A DNA stretch of 64,000 bases from Nocardioides cavernae (GTDB lineage Bacteria; Actinomycetota; Actinomycetes; Propionibacteriales; Nocardioidaceae): assembly GCF_016907475.1 (NCBI RefSeq), contig NZ_JAFBCA010000001.1, positions 2,914,001 through 2,978,000 on the forward strand. The letters are read 5' to 3'. Below the pieces are notes generated by a model that was not told the DNA's origin, did not search any database, and was given only the letters and a program-made list of their open reading frames with translations. Made by a program: the position numbers and the translations under genes. This document shows, in pieces, positions 27,905 through 37,631 of this stretch (positions are counted from its first letter, which is position 1; every line of letters starts with the position of its first letter).

Positions 27905-28086
27905 ACCGCGAGGACAGGACGGGTGCCGAGCAGGCAGTTGCGTGCGCGCGGTCGAGCCGGGACGTGCCACGCACCTGCTACTGCGGACAAGCCCTCGAGG
28001 GGTGCCGTCGGGCTCACTGCTCGCGCTGCGGGGTCAGGCTGCCCGTCGTCGACGTGGGCAAGAGGGCGCTCGGGCGCTGGATGTGA
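27901..28086 (+). CDS. 61-aa zinc-ribbon-like micro-protein
   Basis: ATG overlaps the sigma-factor stop (ATGA), so translation is coupled. The middle reads TCYCGQALEGC then AHCSRCGVRLP, with two CxC/CxxC knuckles that could bind one zinc. It has no membrane helix. Coupling to a sigma factor suggests it modulates the sigma factor or binds RNA polymerase, but no known anti-sigma family is recognised. Confidence 0.65.
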   Translation: MNREDRTGAEQAVACARSSRDVPRTCYCGQALEGCRRAHCSRCGVRLPVVDVGKRALGRWM

Positions 28087-28099
28087 CGTGGAGGTGGAC

Positions 28100-28891
28100 A
28101 TGCGTTGGTTGTGGGGGTTCTTCGGTCTCGCGCTCGCCGCTGGGGGAACGGCCGCCCTGGTCGGCATGGCGGCGAGGCCGAGCCGGCCGGTCATGGTCAC
28201 GACGACCGACATGGAGGGCAACACCATCACGGAGGAACGGCCCCTTCGGCGGTGGGAGCTGACGCTCGCCCTCGTGGGGTTCGGGTCGATGGCCGGCATC
28301 GGAGCGCTGTTGTTGCTCGGTGCCGTTCCCGTCACTGATCGTCGTGTCCCCGACGAGCGACTCCTGGCGACCTCGTTCACGCTCGTGCTCGCCGCCATGC
28401 TCGCGGCCGGAGCGGTCGTGTCCTGGGTGACTGCCTGGCGCTCGCGCGGAGGCGAGCGGCCGTCGTACGACGTGGCTGTCGACCCCGACGACAGCGTCGA
28501 TGACGTCGCCACGAACCTGCTGACGCGCGTGATGCTGTCCCACCCGGCCAGTGCCGTCGTGCTGGGCACGCTCCTCGCCACGGTGGCGGCATTCACCATC
28601 ACGCAGGTCGGTGCGGTCTGGCGTGGCGACGATGCCCGGTTGGCGGAGGTGCTGCAGTGGCTCCAGCCGTTCAGCGCGCTCGGTGAGCTCGCGGGCTTGG
28701 GGGAGGTGTCTGTCGCCTTCATCCTGCTCGGGCTCGGGGTGGTCCTTGCCCTGGCCACGGGCAACGGGCTGAGCGCGGTCTTCACGGTTGCGCTGGTCAT
28801 GTTGTTCTGGCTCGTGGCGCTGGTCGCCTGGCCATTCGGTCTGCTGGACGACTGGCTCGGGCTCGGCCGTAGCCTGCTCTCGTTGGTGTGA
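28100..28891 (+). CDS. Polytopic membrane protein, unknown
   Basis: 263 aa; ATG with GGAGGTGG just upstream (an in-frame GTG at 28088 is possible). About six membrane helices, at roughly 3-24, 54-76, 90-110, 150-170, 203-222 and 226-250, with an acidic loop between the third and fourth. Not recognised. It lies 13 bp after the zinc-ribbon gene and 10 bp before another membrane-protein gene, in the sigma-factor operon. Confidence 0.8.
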   Translation: MRWLWGFFGLALAAGGTAALVGMAARPSRPVMVTTTDMEGNTITEERPLRRWELTLALVGFGSMAGIGALLLLGAVPVTDRRVPDERLLATSFTLVLAAMLAAGAVVSWVTAWRSRGGERPSYDVAVDPDDSVDDVATNLLTRVMLSHPASAVVLGTLLATVAAFTITQVGAVWRGDDARLAEVLQWLQPFSALGELAGLGEVSVAFILLGLGVVLALATGNGLSAVFTVALVMLFWLVALVAWPFGLLDDWLGLGRSLLSLV

Positions 28892-28901
28892 GGAGGTCGC
28901 G

Positions 28902-29879
28902 ATGCCTGAGATTCCACCGGTTGCCCTGCGCACCTACATGGGCATCCGGATCGGCGTGATCGCCGTGATCGTGGCGCTCTTCCTCGCGGTCGGCAAGGAG
29001 ATCGCGAGCGAGCCGGACTGGTGCACGCAACGCTCACTGAGCGCGTACTTCCACACGCCGGTGATGCCTGTCTTCGTCGGCGCGCTGCTCCTCATCGGCT
29101 TCGCGATGATCGTGATGTGGGGACACACGATCGTCGAGGACGCCGCGCTGAACCTGGCCGGACTCCTGCTCATGGCGGTCGCCATCGTGCCCACCCTCGA
29201 TGCGAACTACTGCAGCGTTCCACCCGAGCTCCGTGACGCAGGCGTCGATCCGGAGGCGCAGAGCGTCGCCGACAAGGACCTGATCCTCCAGCACGCGGAC
29301 ACGGTTCGGTCGACCTTCTGGGCGTTCTTGATCGTCGTCGCCGTGGTCCTCGTCTTCACCCTGCTCATGGCGCTCAGACGACGGTTGAGTGACTCCGCGC
29401 CCAGCCTGTCTCGCCCCGCGACGATCGGGTACGCAGCCACCTGGGTGCTCGCCGCGGCAGCGTGGGGTGTGTACGTCTACCTGTTCCAGGCGGCGGACGA
29501 CCCGACGAGCTTCTTCAACCACGAGCTGCACGGCTGGTCGGCCAACATCGGCGTCGGGTTCATCATCGTCGCCGTCCTGACCGCGGCAGCCGAGTCGGCC
29601 CGCGGCACCGACGAGGCCGTGCCCTGGTGGCGACGGTGGAAGGCGGTGGCCGACTGGGACCGATGGGTCTGGCTCTATGGCTCACTCGGGACGCTGATGG
29701 TGCTCACCGCGATCGTCGTCAAGGGAGGTGACCGGCTCGACTGGTTCGACGGCTGGTTCGGGGGCTGGCTCGACACCCACGCCACCTTCGTCCTGGAGGC
29801 GATCCTCATCGTCCTCCTCGGCGTCTACTGGCTCATGCAGACCATCCAACGCCGCGCGGAGGGAGCGCCCACGTACTGA
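28902..29879 (+). CDS. Polytopic membrane protein with SLSAYFHT...FVGALLLIG motif
   Basis: 325 aa; AGGAGG precedes the ATG. About eight predicted membrane helices. The first third has the pattern SLSAYFHTPVMPVFVGALLL ... EDAALNLAGLLLMAVAIVPT, which recurs in a widespread family of uncharacterised bacterial membrane proteins (usually SISAYYHT...VFVG). The paired acidic/His positions in the membrane are conserved in that family, but its function is not established. Last gene of the sigma operon. Confidence 0.8.
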   Translation: MPEIPPVALRTYMGIRIGVIAVIVALFLAVGKEIASEPDWCTQRSLSAYFHTPVMPVFVGALLLIGFAMIVMWGHTIVEDAALNLAGLLLMAVAIVPTLDANYCSVPPELRDAGVDPEAQSVADKDLILQHADTVRSTFWAFLIVVAVVLVFTLLMALRRRLSDSAPSLSRPATIGYAATWVLAAAAWGVYVYLFQAADDPTSFFNHELHGWSANIGVGFIIVAVLTAAAESARGTDEAVPWWRRWKAVADWDRWVWLYGSLGTLMVLTAIVVKGGDRLDWFDGWFGGWLDTHATFVLEAILIVLLGVYWLMQTIQRRAEGAPTY

Positions 29880-30058
29880 CCGGACGTCTTGGAGCAGCAT
29901 CGTCTCGGCCACGATGCGAGCCGCCGTCGGTAGTCGTTCGACGAGACCTCTCCACGAGGCCGAACCGTCAACACGCAGGCCAGGGGGACATCAATCGATT
30001 TCCTGCGACTGACCGAGATCCTCGAGGGGACTCCCCAGCCGGAGGCGTGGAACGGAAG

Positions 30059-30178
30059 CTACGCCTTCGGCAGACCGCGGTCCTCGACGACCATGCGGGT
30101 GTGGGAGCCGTCCTCGGTGAGCCCCACCTCGATCGGCCCCTCGTCGTCCCGGCTCGGGTCTGACGTCAGGAGCAGGTG
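30059..30178 (-). pseudogene. C-terminal fragment of a START/SRPBCC-like gene
   Basis: The minus strand reads TSDPSRDDEGPIEVGLTEDG then HTRMVVEDRGL before a stop, the usual last strand and helix of an AHSA1/SRPBCC protein. The N-terminal part is absent, replaced by the amidase gene on the other strand. The remainder of the gap 29880-30178 holds nothing else I can identify. Confidence 0.4.
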
Positions 30179-31699
30179 ATGGCGCACTCCTACACTCGCG
30201 CTGTGCACCTTGACGACTACCTGATCACTGACGCCACCGACCTGGCAGCCTTGGTTGCCGACAAGCAGGTCACTCCGGTTGAGCTGCTGGCCCTGGCACG
30301 TCAGCGTGCCGACCAGGTGAACCCGAAGATCAACGCGATCACCAGGAGGCTGGACGACGTGGCTGATGCGCGGGCCGCCGAGCCGCTGAGGGGTCCCTTC
30401 GCAGGCGTGCCGTTCCTGGTGAAGGATCTCGCCCAGGAGTACGCCGGGTTCCCCACCACCAACGGCTGCCACGCGCTGGTGGCCGACGTGGCCGAGGAGC
30501 ACGCACTCGTCACGCAGCGCTTCCTTGACGCGGGACTCGTTGTCTTCGGCAAGACCAACACCCCTGAGTTCGGAGCCAAGGGCATCACGGAGGACGATCT
30601 GCTGGGGCGGGCCCGCAATCCGTGGAACCTGGCCCACACTCCGGGTGGCTCGTCCGGTGGCTCGGGCGCCGCGGTCGCCGCGGGCATCGTCCCGGCGGCC
30701 GGCGCGAACGACGGCGGCGGGTCGGTCCGCATCCCCGCCGCCTGCAACGGTCTGGTCGGGTTGAAGCTCAGCCGTGGCCTCACGCCCTACGGTCCGCAGG
30801 GCACCGAGATGATGTTCGGGATGGTCACCCAGGGCGTGGTCTCCCGCAGCGTCCGGGACAGCGCCGCACTGCTCGATGCGATCGTGGGTGCGCCCACCCG
30901 CTACGCGGCGTACGCCGCCGCGACCCCCGATCGTTTCCTTCCGGAGCTCGACCGCCCACCCGCGCGTCTGCGGATCGGTTTCACAGTCTCCTCGGCCATC
31001 AACCCCAGCCCAGACCCCGAGGCGGTCGCCGCGGTCGCGGGTGCCGCTCGCCTACTCGCCGAGCTCGGCCACGAAGCCGAGGAAGTCGAGGCGCCGCACG
31101 ACGACGACGCCCTGGCCCGTGACTTCCTGAGCATCTGGTTCGCCCAGCTCCACGGCCAGATCAGCCTGATCAAGCACCGACTCGGCTCGCCCGACAGCGC
31201 CTTCGCTGCCGACTCGCTCGCGGCAGCCGAGATCGGCCGCGCCGCCGGAGTCGGGGCGCTCTTCGCCGCCTTGGAGAACGTCAACCGGCACATCCGAGCG
31301 CTCGACGACTTCCACCAGCGCTACGACCTGCTGCTCACCCCGACCTTGGCGAAGCCGCCGCTGGAGGTGGGCTCTGTTGATACCCCGCCGATGCTGCAGC
31401 GGGCCTCGCGGATCATCGCCAAGGTGCGCGCCGGCAAGCTCCTCAACGCGACCGGCATCCTCGACCAGCTCATCGCCGAGAACTTGGGCTGGGTGCCCTA
31501 CACCCAGCTGGCCAACCTCACCGGCCGCCCCGCCATCTCCGTGCCTCTGCACTGGACAGCCACCGGCCTGCCCCTGGGGGTGCAGTTCGTCGGCTCCCTT
31601 GCCTCGGACGGTCTCCTGCTCCGGCTCGCCGCGCAGCTGGAGCAGGCACAGCCCTGGTTCCACCGGTACGCCGATCTCGACCCGGCGCTGACCGTCTAA
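30179..31699 (+). CDS. Amidase signature family hydrolase
   Basis: 506 aa; the ATG at 30179 has AGGAGC upstream, and a GTG one codon earlier is an alternative. The Ser-cisSer-Lys triad is intact: Lys in FLVKDL, the GGSSGGSGAAVAAG loop with cis-Ser, and the catalytic Ser in DGGGSVRIPA. No secretion signal. Such enzymes hydrolyse diverse amides (aryl amides, peptide amides, 6-aminohexanoate dimers); substrate not predictable. It stands alone between the sigma operon and the repeat-punctuated block. Confidence 0.92.
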   Translation: MAHSYTRAVHLDDYLITDATDLAALVADKQVTPVELLALARQRADQVNPKINAITRRLDDVADARAAEPLRGPFAGVPFLVKDLAQEYAGFPTTNGCHALVADVAEEHALVTQRFLDAGLVVFGKTNTPEFGAKGITEDDLLGRARNPWNLAHTPGGSSGGSGAAVAAGIVPAAGANDGGGSVRIPAACNGLVGLKLSRGLTPYGPQGTEMMFGMVTQGVVSRSVRDSAALLDAIVGAPTRYAAYAAATPDRFLPELDRPPARLRIGFTVSSAINPSPDPEAVAAVAGAARLLAELGHEAEEVEAPHDDDALARDFLSIWFAQLHGQISLIKHRLGSPDSAFAADSLAAAEIGRAAGVGALFAALENVNRHIRALDDFHQRYDLLLTPTLAKPPLEVGSVDTPPMLQRASRIIAKVRAGKLLNATGILDQLIAENLGWVPYTQLANLTGRPAISVPLHWTATGLPLGVQFVGSLASDGLLLRLAAQLEQAQPWFHRYADLDPALTV

Positions 31700-31733
31700 C
31701 GCGTAGGACCGTGCAACCGGAAGTCAGCGCAAG

Positions 31734-31750
31734 GGCGGCGGTATGACGCA
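31734..31750 (+). repeat. Directional intergenic repeat, copy A
   Basis: GGCGGCGGTATGACGCA, between the amidase and TolB-like genes. The rest of the gap 31700-31964 shows no gene. Confidence 0.7.
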
Positions 31751-31964
31751 GGTGCTCTTTGGGGGCGTCGCCGCACCGTGACCTGAGGGCGCCTGGACCG
31801 TCGCCGCCGATTCGCCTGTAGCCGCCCTGGCGCCTAGTCCGGGTACTGCTCATCCAGGCAGAGGCTAGGTCGGGGGCGTCAACGTCCTGCCCCTTGGCAC
31901 TGGCACGCAGAGCCTTGGTGGTGCTCTACTGACGTAGGTATTCCTCCTGCTCTGGGTGGTGTCG

Positions 31965-33716
31965 ATGCACATCCGGCTCGTCGCGCTGTGCGTTCTAGCT
32001 GCGACGATGTTGGGCGGCCCGTCAGTCGATGCGCACTTGCCTTCGAGTCTCGTGCCTAGGACCCTGCAGCAGGCGGCGACCGTAGGGATGATCGCCTACG
32101 TCGCTTGGGGCCAAGATGGTGTGCCCAACATCCATACGATCCGCACCGATGGGTCACGGAGCCGTCAGCTCACGACTGGCGGAGGGCTCGGGCCGGTGTG
32201 GTCCCCCGACGGATCACAGCTCGCGTTCTGGTGGAAGAACCGAGTTGGGGTCATGAGCGCGGGCGGAACCACTCGGAGATGGGTGGCGACCGGCTCGAGT
32301 CCCACGTGGTCGCCCGATGGAAGCAGATTGGCCTACAGCTGCGACGAGGACAGCGCCCTGTGCGCTGTCGAGCTCGACACGCATCACGTCACGACGATCG
32401 TGCCACCTACGACTGACGGGATCCACATCGGCGTCGGGCAGAAAGACTGGTCCCCAGACGGGTCCTTGATCGTCTTCACCGGGTGGAGCCCGGAGGGCGA
32501 CGGCTATACGAACTACCGACAGTTGTTCGTCGTCCATCCTGATGGGACCGGCCTGAGGGCTGTCCCCAACACCTTCCCGACGGGGACCGGTCCTGCGTGG
32601 TCGCGCGATGGGTCAGCGCTGCTGTACGCCGAGCGGTACGACGGTCGCGGCGGTGAGGTCAGTGGCGACATCTACTCCATCCGCCCAGATGGGACGGCCC
32701 GAACACCCGTCGTCAAGCAGCCCGGAACGGACGACGACCCCGCTTGGTCTCCGGATGGTCGGGCGATCGCTTTCACGAGTGCAGCCCTTGGGTATCCGCG
32801 CATGCAAGGCATCTGGACAACGTCGCGCGACGGCCGCAACCGGCACCTCGTCGTGCGTGGCGGTGAAGACCCGACCTGGCGACCTGGGTTCGAGGCTGGG
32901 GCCACTGCGCCCCCCGCCGCCCCCGAGTCGTCAGGGAGAAGGATCGCGTACGTCGCTGCGAGCGACGCTGGATTCGATCTGTTCGTCGTTCGTCCTGACG
33001 GGGACCGTTCGCGACGTCTCACCAAGCACGGGCGAGCTCAGAACCCCGAGTGGTCACCGGATCACAAGCGCATCGCCTACTCGACCCTCCACGGCGGGAT
33101 CCGGGTGTTGAGAGTTGATTCCGGCGTCGACCGCAAGGTCGCCAAGTCCTACGGCGTTGCAGGACTCACATGGGCACCGTCCGGACGGCTACTGGCCTGG
33201 GGCGGCTCCGAGGGACTGACCATCCTCAATCTACGCACGGGCCACCGCCGCGTAATTCCGATCGAAGTGGGATGTTGCCCCCGCGATCCGGCCTGGTCCC
33301 CAGACGGCCGAGTCGTGGCGTTCAGTCAAGACTTCTCCACTCAGCGAACCGACATCATGACTATCTCGCCTTCTGGCGAGCGTCTTCGGCGGGTGACGCG
33401 CCTGCGCGGTGCGGAGAGGGAAGCGGAATGGTCACCTGACGGTCGCACCATCGCCTTCACCCACGAGCAGGGTCCGTGGTGGATGCGATCCGCTGAGGTG
33501 CTGACTGTGCGAGGCAACGGGAGTGATCTGCGCGAGCTGGCGGCCACCGATGGCATGTCCTACAGCCCAAGCTGGTCCGACGACGGGCGCCTCGCCTGGT
33601 ACAGCGACGGGCGTCGCGCCTCCCCAGCGCCGCGTGCGGGTCTGTGGAATCTCGACGCGCGCGGTCGGCGCGAACTCCTCGTCCCGAACCGGACCATCGC
33701 GTACGTGGCTTGGTAG
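31965..33716 (+). CDS. Secreted TolB-like beta-propeller protein (WSPDG repeats)
   Basis: 583 aa. A signal peptide (ending near VDA, about residue 24) is followed by repeated PD40-type blades marked by WSPDG (at least eight copies: GPVWSPDG, PTWSPDG, KDWSPDG, DPAWSPDG, PEWSPD and so on) across two propellers joined near residue 300. TolB-like propellers usually bind proteins or carbohydrates and are not enzymes. GGGTGG lies before the ATG; in-frame GTGs upstream are possible. A/T-rich wobble positions are more frequent than in the core genes, suggesting acquisition. Confidence 0.88.
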   Translation: MHIRLVALCVLAATMLGGPSVDAHLPSSLVPRTLQQAATVGMIAYVAWGQDGVPNIHTIRTDGSRSRQLTTGGGLGPVWSPDGSQLAFWWKNRVGVMSAGGTTRRWVATGSSPTWSPDGSRLAYSCDEDSALCAVELDTHHVTTIVPPTTDGIHIGVGQKDWSPDGSLIVFTGWSPEGDGYTNYRQLFVVHPDGTGLRAVPNTFPTGTGPAWSRDGSALLYAERYDGRGGEVSGDIYSIRPDGTARTPVVKQPGTDDDPAWSPDGRAIAFTSAALGYPRMQGIWTTSRDGRNRHLVVRGGEDPTWRPGFEAGATAPPAAPESSGRRIAYVAASDAGFDLFVVRPDGDRSRRLTKHGRAQNPEWSPDHKRIAYSTLHGGIRVLRVDSGVDRKVAKSYGVAGLTWAPSGRLLAWGGSEGLTILNLRTGHRRVIPIEVGCCPRDPAWSPDGRVVAFSQDFSTQRTDIMTISPSGERLRRVTRLRGAEREAEWSPDGRTIAFTHEQGPWWMRSAEVLTVRGNGSDLRELAATDGMSYSPSWSDDGRLAWYSDGRRASPAPRAGLWNLDARGRRELLVPNRTIAYVAW

Positions 33717-34166
33717 CGAGAGGCAGCTTTCGACCATCGGAGGAATTTGTCGGCAGGCACTCGCCCGTTGTTCAAGATCGTGGCGTGTCCGGCACCGTTG
33801 GGGAGTGCACCCTAGGCCCCCGCGCCCGCTGCCATGTGTCAGCACACCCTTAGGCGGCGGTGTGACGCACACTCAGGCCCGTCAGGGTCGCCTGTGGGTG
33901 TTGGCGACGTGCTGGGCGTGACGGCTTGGTCCGGCCCTTCGTGACGGGACGGGACGATGGTCAGTCGAGCGTGATGTGGCCGCGGTAGAAGTACAGGCCG
34001 AGTGGTGACTTCGTCCTCCTTGCGCACTCCCTTGACGAGGTCCCAGGGACGGAGCATTGTGCAGATGTTGCGCGAAGCGCGCGATGTTGCCTCATACGCA
34101 ACCAGCGCTTCGGGTTGGCAGAAGTGACACCAGTGAAAGCGTCACCCATCCGGAAGTGAGCCGACG
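33717..34166. other. Gene-free 450-bp gap
   Basis: Contains repeat copy B. On the minus strand around 33958-34057 two frames carry short protein-like strings (DLVKGVRKEDE, then GLYFYRGHITLD in another frame), which may be a frameshifted gene remnant. Otherwise nothing is recognised; the promoter of the following gene must lie here. Confidence 0.4.
33853..33869 (+). repeat. Directional intergenic repeat, copy B
   Basis: GGCGGCGGTGTGACGCA, preceded by TTA, in the gap between the TolB-like and CehA/McbA-like genes. Confidence 0.7.
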
Positions 34167-37100
34167 ATGAACTTTGCCAGCCAAGCCCGATCGCGAGTTT
34201 TCGTCATCCTGGCGCTGCTGTTCAGTCTCGGCGTCGCCAGCGCCCCAGCCTTGGCGAAGGACGGGCTTGCCGTTCAGACAGCTCTTCCTTCAGCCGCGGG
34301 CGACAGGGTCGTCCAGGACGACCCTGACAACCCCATCAAGTTCTCCATCGATGCAGCCATCGCCAGCGGCAGCGTTTCGACGCAGGACCTGTACATCGGC
34401 ACCGTCAAGTCCTACCTGGGGGACGAGGCGGACGGTGACACCCCCGTCTTCGGAGGGGGTTTCGGCGTTCACCCCTACGACATCCTCATCATGAACGACC
34501 GGGTCGGCATCGTCTTGGCGGCAGGGACTGACGATCCCTGGGGGTACCCCGGCGGCTCGATCCTCGACGCCGGCCGCGTCACGGTGCCCGATGGGAGCAC
34601 CGACCTCAAGAGCGCCACCTTCGGCGATGACTCGGTCCTGACCGCTCAGTTCCTCTTCAACACCTGGGACGCGTGGGCCCCGTCGAATGCCGGCATGGTC
34701 TCGTTCGACCTGGTCAGCTACAACTTCGAGACCAAGGCGATCGACGACGTCAACGGCATGCCGGCGGTGCAGGTGACGCGGAAGTTCACCGTCCCCTACA
34801 ACCTGAACGGCGTGTCCACCCCCCGCGACCTCGACGTGATCTCCTACTACAGCATCGCGCCGGGCAATGACTACGCCTACTGGTTCGACACGATCCACAA
34901 CAACGGGTCCGCATTTTCGACGGAGGCGCAGAACGAGGTGGTCATCTCGAACAAGGGCAGCGTGGGAATCGACACCAAGCCGGTGGCCGCGCTGAGCGCC
35001 GCCAACACCTTCAATTTCGTCACCGACGACAGCGGACAGCCCACCTCCCAGTTCTCGACGACCCTGATCTCTCCCGGAACCAACCTCGGGTCGGACGGCA
35101 GGACGCACCCCTTTAGCGGGATCGATGGTGCCAGGGGTTATCGCCAGCTCCAGTTCTCGGCCGCTAATCGTCCCTACGCTGCGGGCGAGACCCGGCTCTA
35201 CGAGTCCTACCTGATGATCGACGACCAGGCATCTTGGCAGAAGGTCTACGACTTCTGGGCGGACTACAAGGGCCTGGACACGTTCAACGTCTCAGGGACC
35301 GTCACCAGCGCCTCCGGAGCTCCGGCGCCGTATCCCACTGTCATCGTGTACCGCGGCAACACGCTGTTCGGCTCGGTGATCGGCGACGCGAACGGGCACT
35401 ACAGCCTCGACCTGCCCAACGAGAACACCACCCAGACCTACAACCTCCGTGTCGAGAAGAAGGGCACCGTTCCCGGGACCCCCACCGCCAACTTCACCAG
35501 CGCCACTGTTCCCGCGGGGGGTGTCGCCCTGCAGACAGGCGCCGACAAGGTGCCTGTGACGTTCACCTTCAAGGACCAGAACGGCGATCCCATCTGGGGA
35601 CGGATCTCGGTAGGCGCCCTGCCCCAGATGATCTACACCGGAGAGAACTACTACTTCTCCGACCGCAACCCGGACGGATCGATCAACAAGGGCGTGGTCA
35701 CCGCGATGGTCGCCCCGGGCAACTACTCGGCCACCGCTCGGGGTGAGGGCTACGGCTTCTACTCCTACACCACGAACTCCTCGACGTTCACACAAACCGT
35801 CACCGGCAACACCGCAACCGATCCCACCCCGACCGTCCACATCACCAAGCCGCTCAGCGCCCCCACGGACTGGTTCGGGGTGGACAACCACCATCACGGC
35901 GGGCGAATGGATGCGTTCTCCCCGCCCGCGGTGTCGGCCAACGCGCAGGCGACCGCTGGACTGGAGGTGATGTCCCTGGCCGACCACCAGTTCGTCCTGG
36001 ACAACTGCCCCGTCTACACCTGGTCACGAAAGCTCGGCGCCACCGGCTACATGCCCAACGAAGAGATCACGCCGAGCTGGGCTCACCACAACATGATGCC
36101 GCTCACGGGTTACGCCTACGACCGCTTCCGTGACTGCGACCAGGTGAATCCCATCATCAACACCAACACCAACCACCAGGGCATCCTCGATGACGCCCAC
36201 CAAAACGGCATCGCCATCGGCGTGAACCACCCCAACAGCTCCTACGGGCTCTTCCTCGCGGACGACGACCACACCGTGCCCGGTGGCATGAGCGGAGACT
36301 TCGACGGCATCGAGATCCAGGGGTTCGGTACCACCACCATCAACGAAGCCTTCGACTTCTGGAGCGCGTTCCTGTCCGGCGGAACTCACCGTGGGGTGGA
36401 GGTGAACAGGCCCCACTACATCCATGGTTCCACCGACATCCACGACTCCGGTCAAGGAACGGGCAGCGGTGGGCAACGGTCGTACGTCCACGTAGAGGAC
36501 GGCAAGGACAAGAGTGCGGCGGACTTCGACGAGTTCTCGCTCGAGTTCAGCAGGAACCAAGCGGCCGGTCACAGCTTCGTCTCCAGTGGTGCGTTCATCA
36601 CCCCCACCACCGGCAAGCTGTTCGGCAAGACGTACCGGGCGGACCAGGACGGAACCTTCACGGCCGACTTCAAGGTGTCAGCCCTGAACAACATCACCGA
36701 CATCTATGTCTTCGGCAGCACCGGAACAGGCACCTCGACAGGTGGGTTCAACGGACTCACCAACCTGATCTCCCGCACCACTTACACCGATGGTGACCTG
36801 GCCACGTCCAAGGACTTCACCGTCAGGTTGGACGGCGTCCAAGGCAAGCAGTGGTTCGCTCTCGGCGCCGTCACTTCCGCGGGCAACCGACGTGCCATCA
36901 CCAACCCCATCTGGGTGAACGGGCCCGACGTCCCAACTACGCAGACGATCACCGAGGTGGAACCCATCATCAGCTACCCAGAGGTGCCGACCGTCGGCAA
37001 CGTCATCGAGCAACCGCGAACGGCGATCATGACCACCAGCCCATGGTCAGGTTTCCTCTTCGCCGATTGGAAGCTCACGGGCGGCAACTTCGACTCCGTG

Positions 37101-37271
37101 GCGAAGAAGAACATCAACTACATCTACACGCTCACCTTCGACGCTCCGAGTGGCTTCGTCTTCGATCCCGCACTGAAGGACCCCAAGGCCGGGGTCCAGG
37201 TGTCGAACGACGGCGCGCAGAGCAAGCTCATCTATCGAGTGCACCTCAAAGCGCTACCCGGATCGAGATGA
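34167..37271 (+). CDS. Secreted CehA/McbA-family (PHP-like) metallohydrolase
   Basis: 1034 aa. Signal peptide (cleavage near ALA-KD, about residue 31). Residues about 35-370 form a beta-rich domain, then a carboxypeptidase-regulatory-like domain (about 375-440, VSGTVTSASGAPAPYPTV). The PHP-type metal site begins near 568 (DWFGVDNHHHGG), continues with LADHQF, GVNHPNSS, GIEIQG and STDIHDSG. CehA/McbA relatives hydrolyse carbamates or phosphoesters. The length and added domains suggest an extracellular polymer or phosphoester substrate; not determinable here. Confidence 0.85.
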   Translation: MNFASQARSRVFVILALLFSLGVASAPALAKDGLAVQTALPSAAGDRVVQDDPDNPIKFSIDAAIASGSVSTQDLYIGTVKSYLGDEADGDTPVFGGGFGVHPYDILIMNDRVGIVLAAGTDDPWGYPGGSILDAGRVTVPDGSTDLKSATFGDDSVLTAQFLFNTWDAWAPSNAGMVSFDLVSYNFETKAIDDVNGMPAVQVTRKFTVPYNLNGVSTPRDLDVISYYSIAPGNDYAYWFDTIHNNGSAFSTEAQNEVVISNKGSVGIDTKPVAALSAANTFNFVTDDSGQPTSQFSTTLISPGTNLGSDGRTHPFSGIDGARGYRQLQFSAANRPYAAGETRLYESYLMIDDQASWQKVYDFWADYKGLDTFNVSGTVTSASGAPAPYPTVIVYRGNTLFGSVIGDANGHYSLDLPNENTTQTYNLRVEKKGTVPGTPTANFTSATVPAGGVALQTGADKVPVTFTFKDQNGDPIWGRISVGALPQMIYTGENYYFSDRNPDGSINKGVVTAMVAPGNYSATARGEGYGFYSYTTNSSTFTQTVTGNTATDPTPTVHITKPLSAPTDWFGVDNHHHGGRMDAFSPPAVSANAQATAGLEVMSLADHQFVLDNCPVYTWSRKLGATGYMPNEEITPSWAHHNMMPLTGYAYDRFRDCDQVNPIINTNTNHQGILDDAHQNGIAIGVNHPNSSYGLFLADDDHTVPGGMSGDFDGIEIQGFGTTTINEAFDFWSAFLSGGTHRGVEVNRPHYIHGSTDIHDSGQGTGSGGQRSYVHVEDGKDKSAADFDEFSLEFSRNQAAGHSFVSSGAFITPTTGKLFGKTYRADQDGTFTADFKVSALNNITDIYVFGSTGTGTSTGGFNGLTNLISRTTYTDGDLATSKDFTVRLDGVQGKQWFALGAVTSAGNRRAITNPIWVNGPDVPTTQTITEVEPIISYPEVPTVGNVIEQPRTAIMTTSPWSGFLFADWKLTGGNFDSVAKKNINYIYTLTFDAPSGFVFDPALKDPKAGVQVSNDGAQSKLIYRVHLKALPGSR

Positions 37272-37631
37272 TCTTGGCTGGGGGATGAGGTCCTCGGCCC
37301 TGCCCGCCGCGAACACGACCGGGCACAGGAGCAGCCACGCTGGTCATCACACGACCGCCGGCAACTGCGTCCCCAGCCGCCGATGCGGAACGAGCCCACA
37401 TCGGCTGCTTGTTTCATTGACGGCAGGACCGAGTCTGGCGAGGCTCGGTCCAGGCGCCCGGGTCGTCGCTCTCACATCGGCTGCCCACGCTGGTCGTGTG
37501 GCTCTCATCTGGCCTGCGCGGTCCCGGGCGTCGCCAGGGCCAGGAGAGGCTCAAGAGGGGTTTGTCCAGCTCGAAGCAGCGTTGCCCTCCCGGCTCGACA
37601 ACCGAACAGGTTTCGAGGATCGGAGGAGCTG
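37272..37631 (+). ncRNA. Candidate IS110 bridge-RNA region
   Basis: The 360 bp before the transposase has no gene. It contains the stem GGACCGAG/CTCGGTCC (37426-37433 with 37444-37451), two copies of CACATCGGCTGC (37397-37408 and 37473-37484) and two of CCACGCTGGTC (37335-37345 and 37485-37495). IS110 elements are known to encode a structured bridge RNA in a non-coding end, and repeated short matches are expected of its loops. No experimental or covariance support here. Confidence 0.4.
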
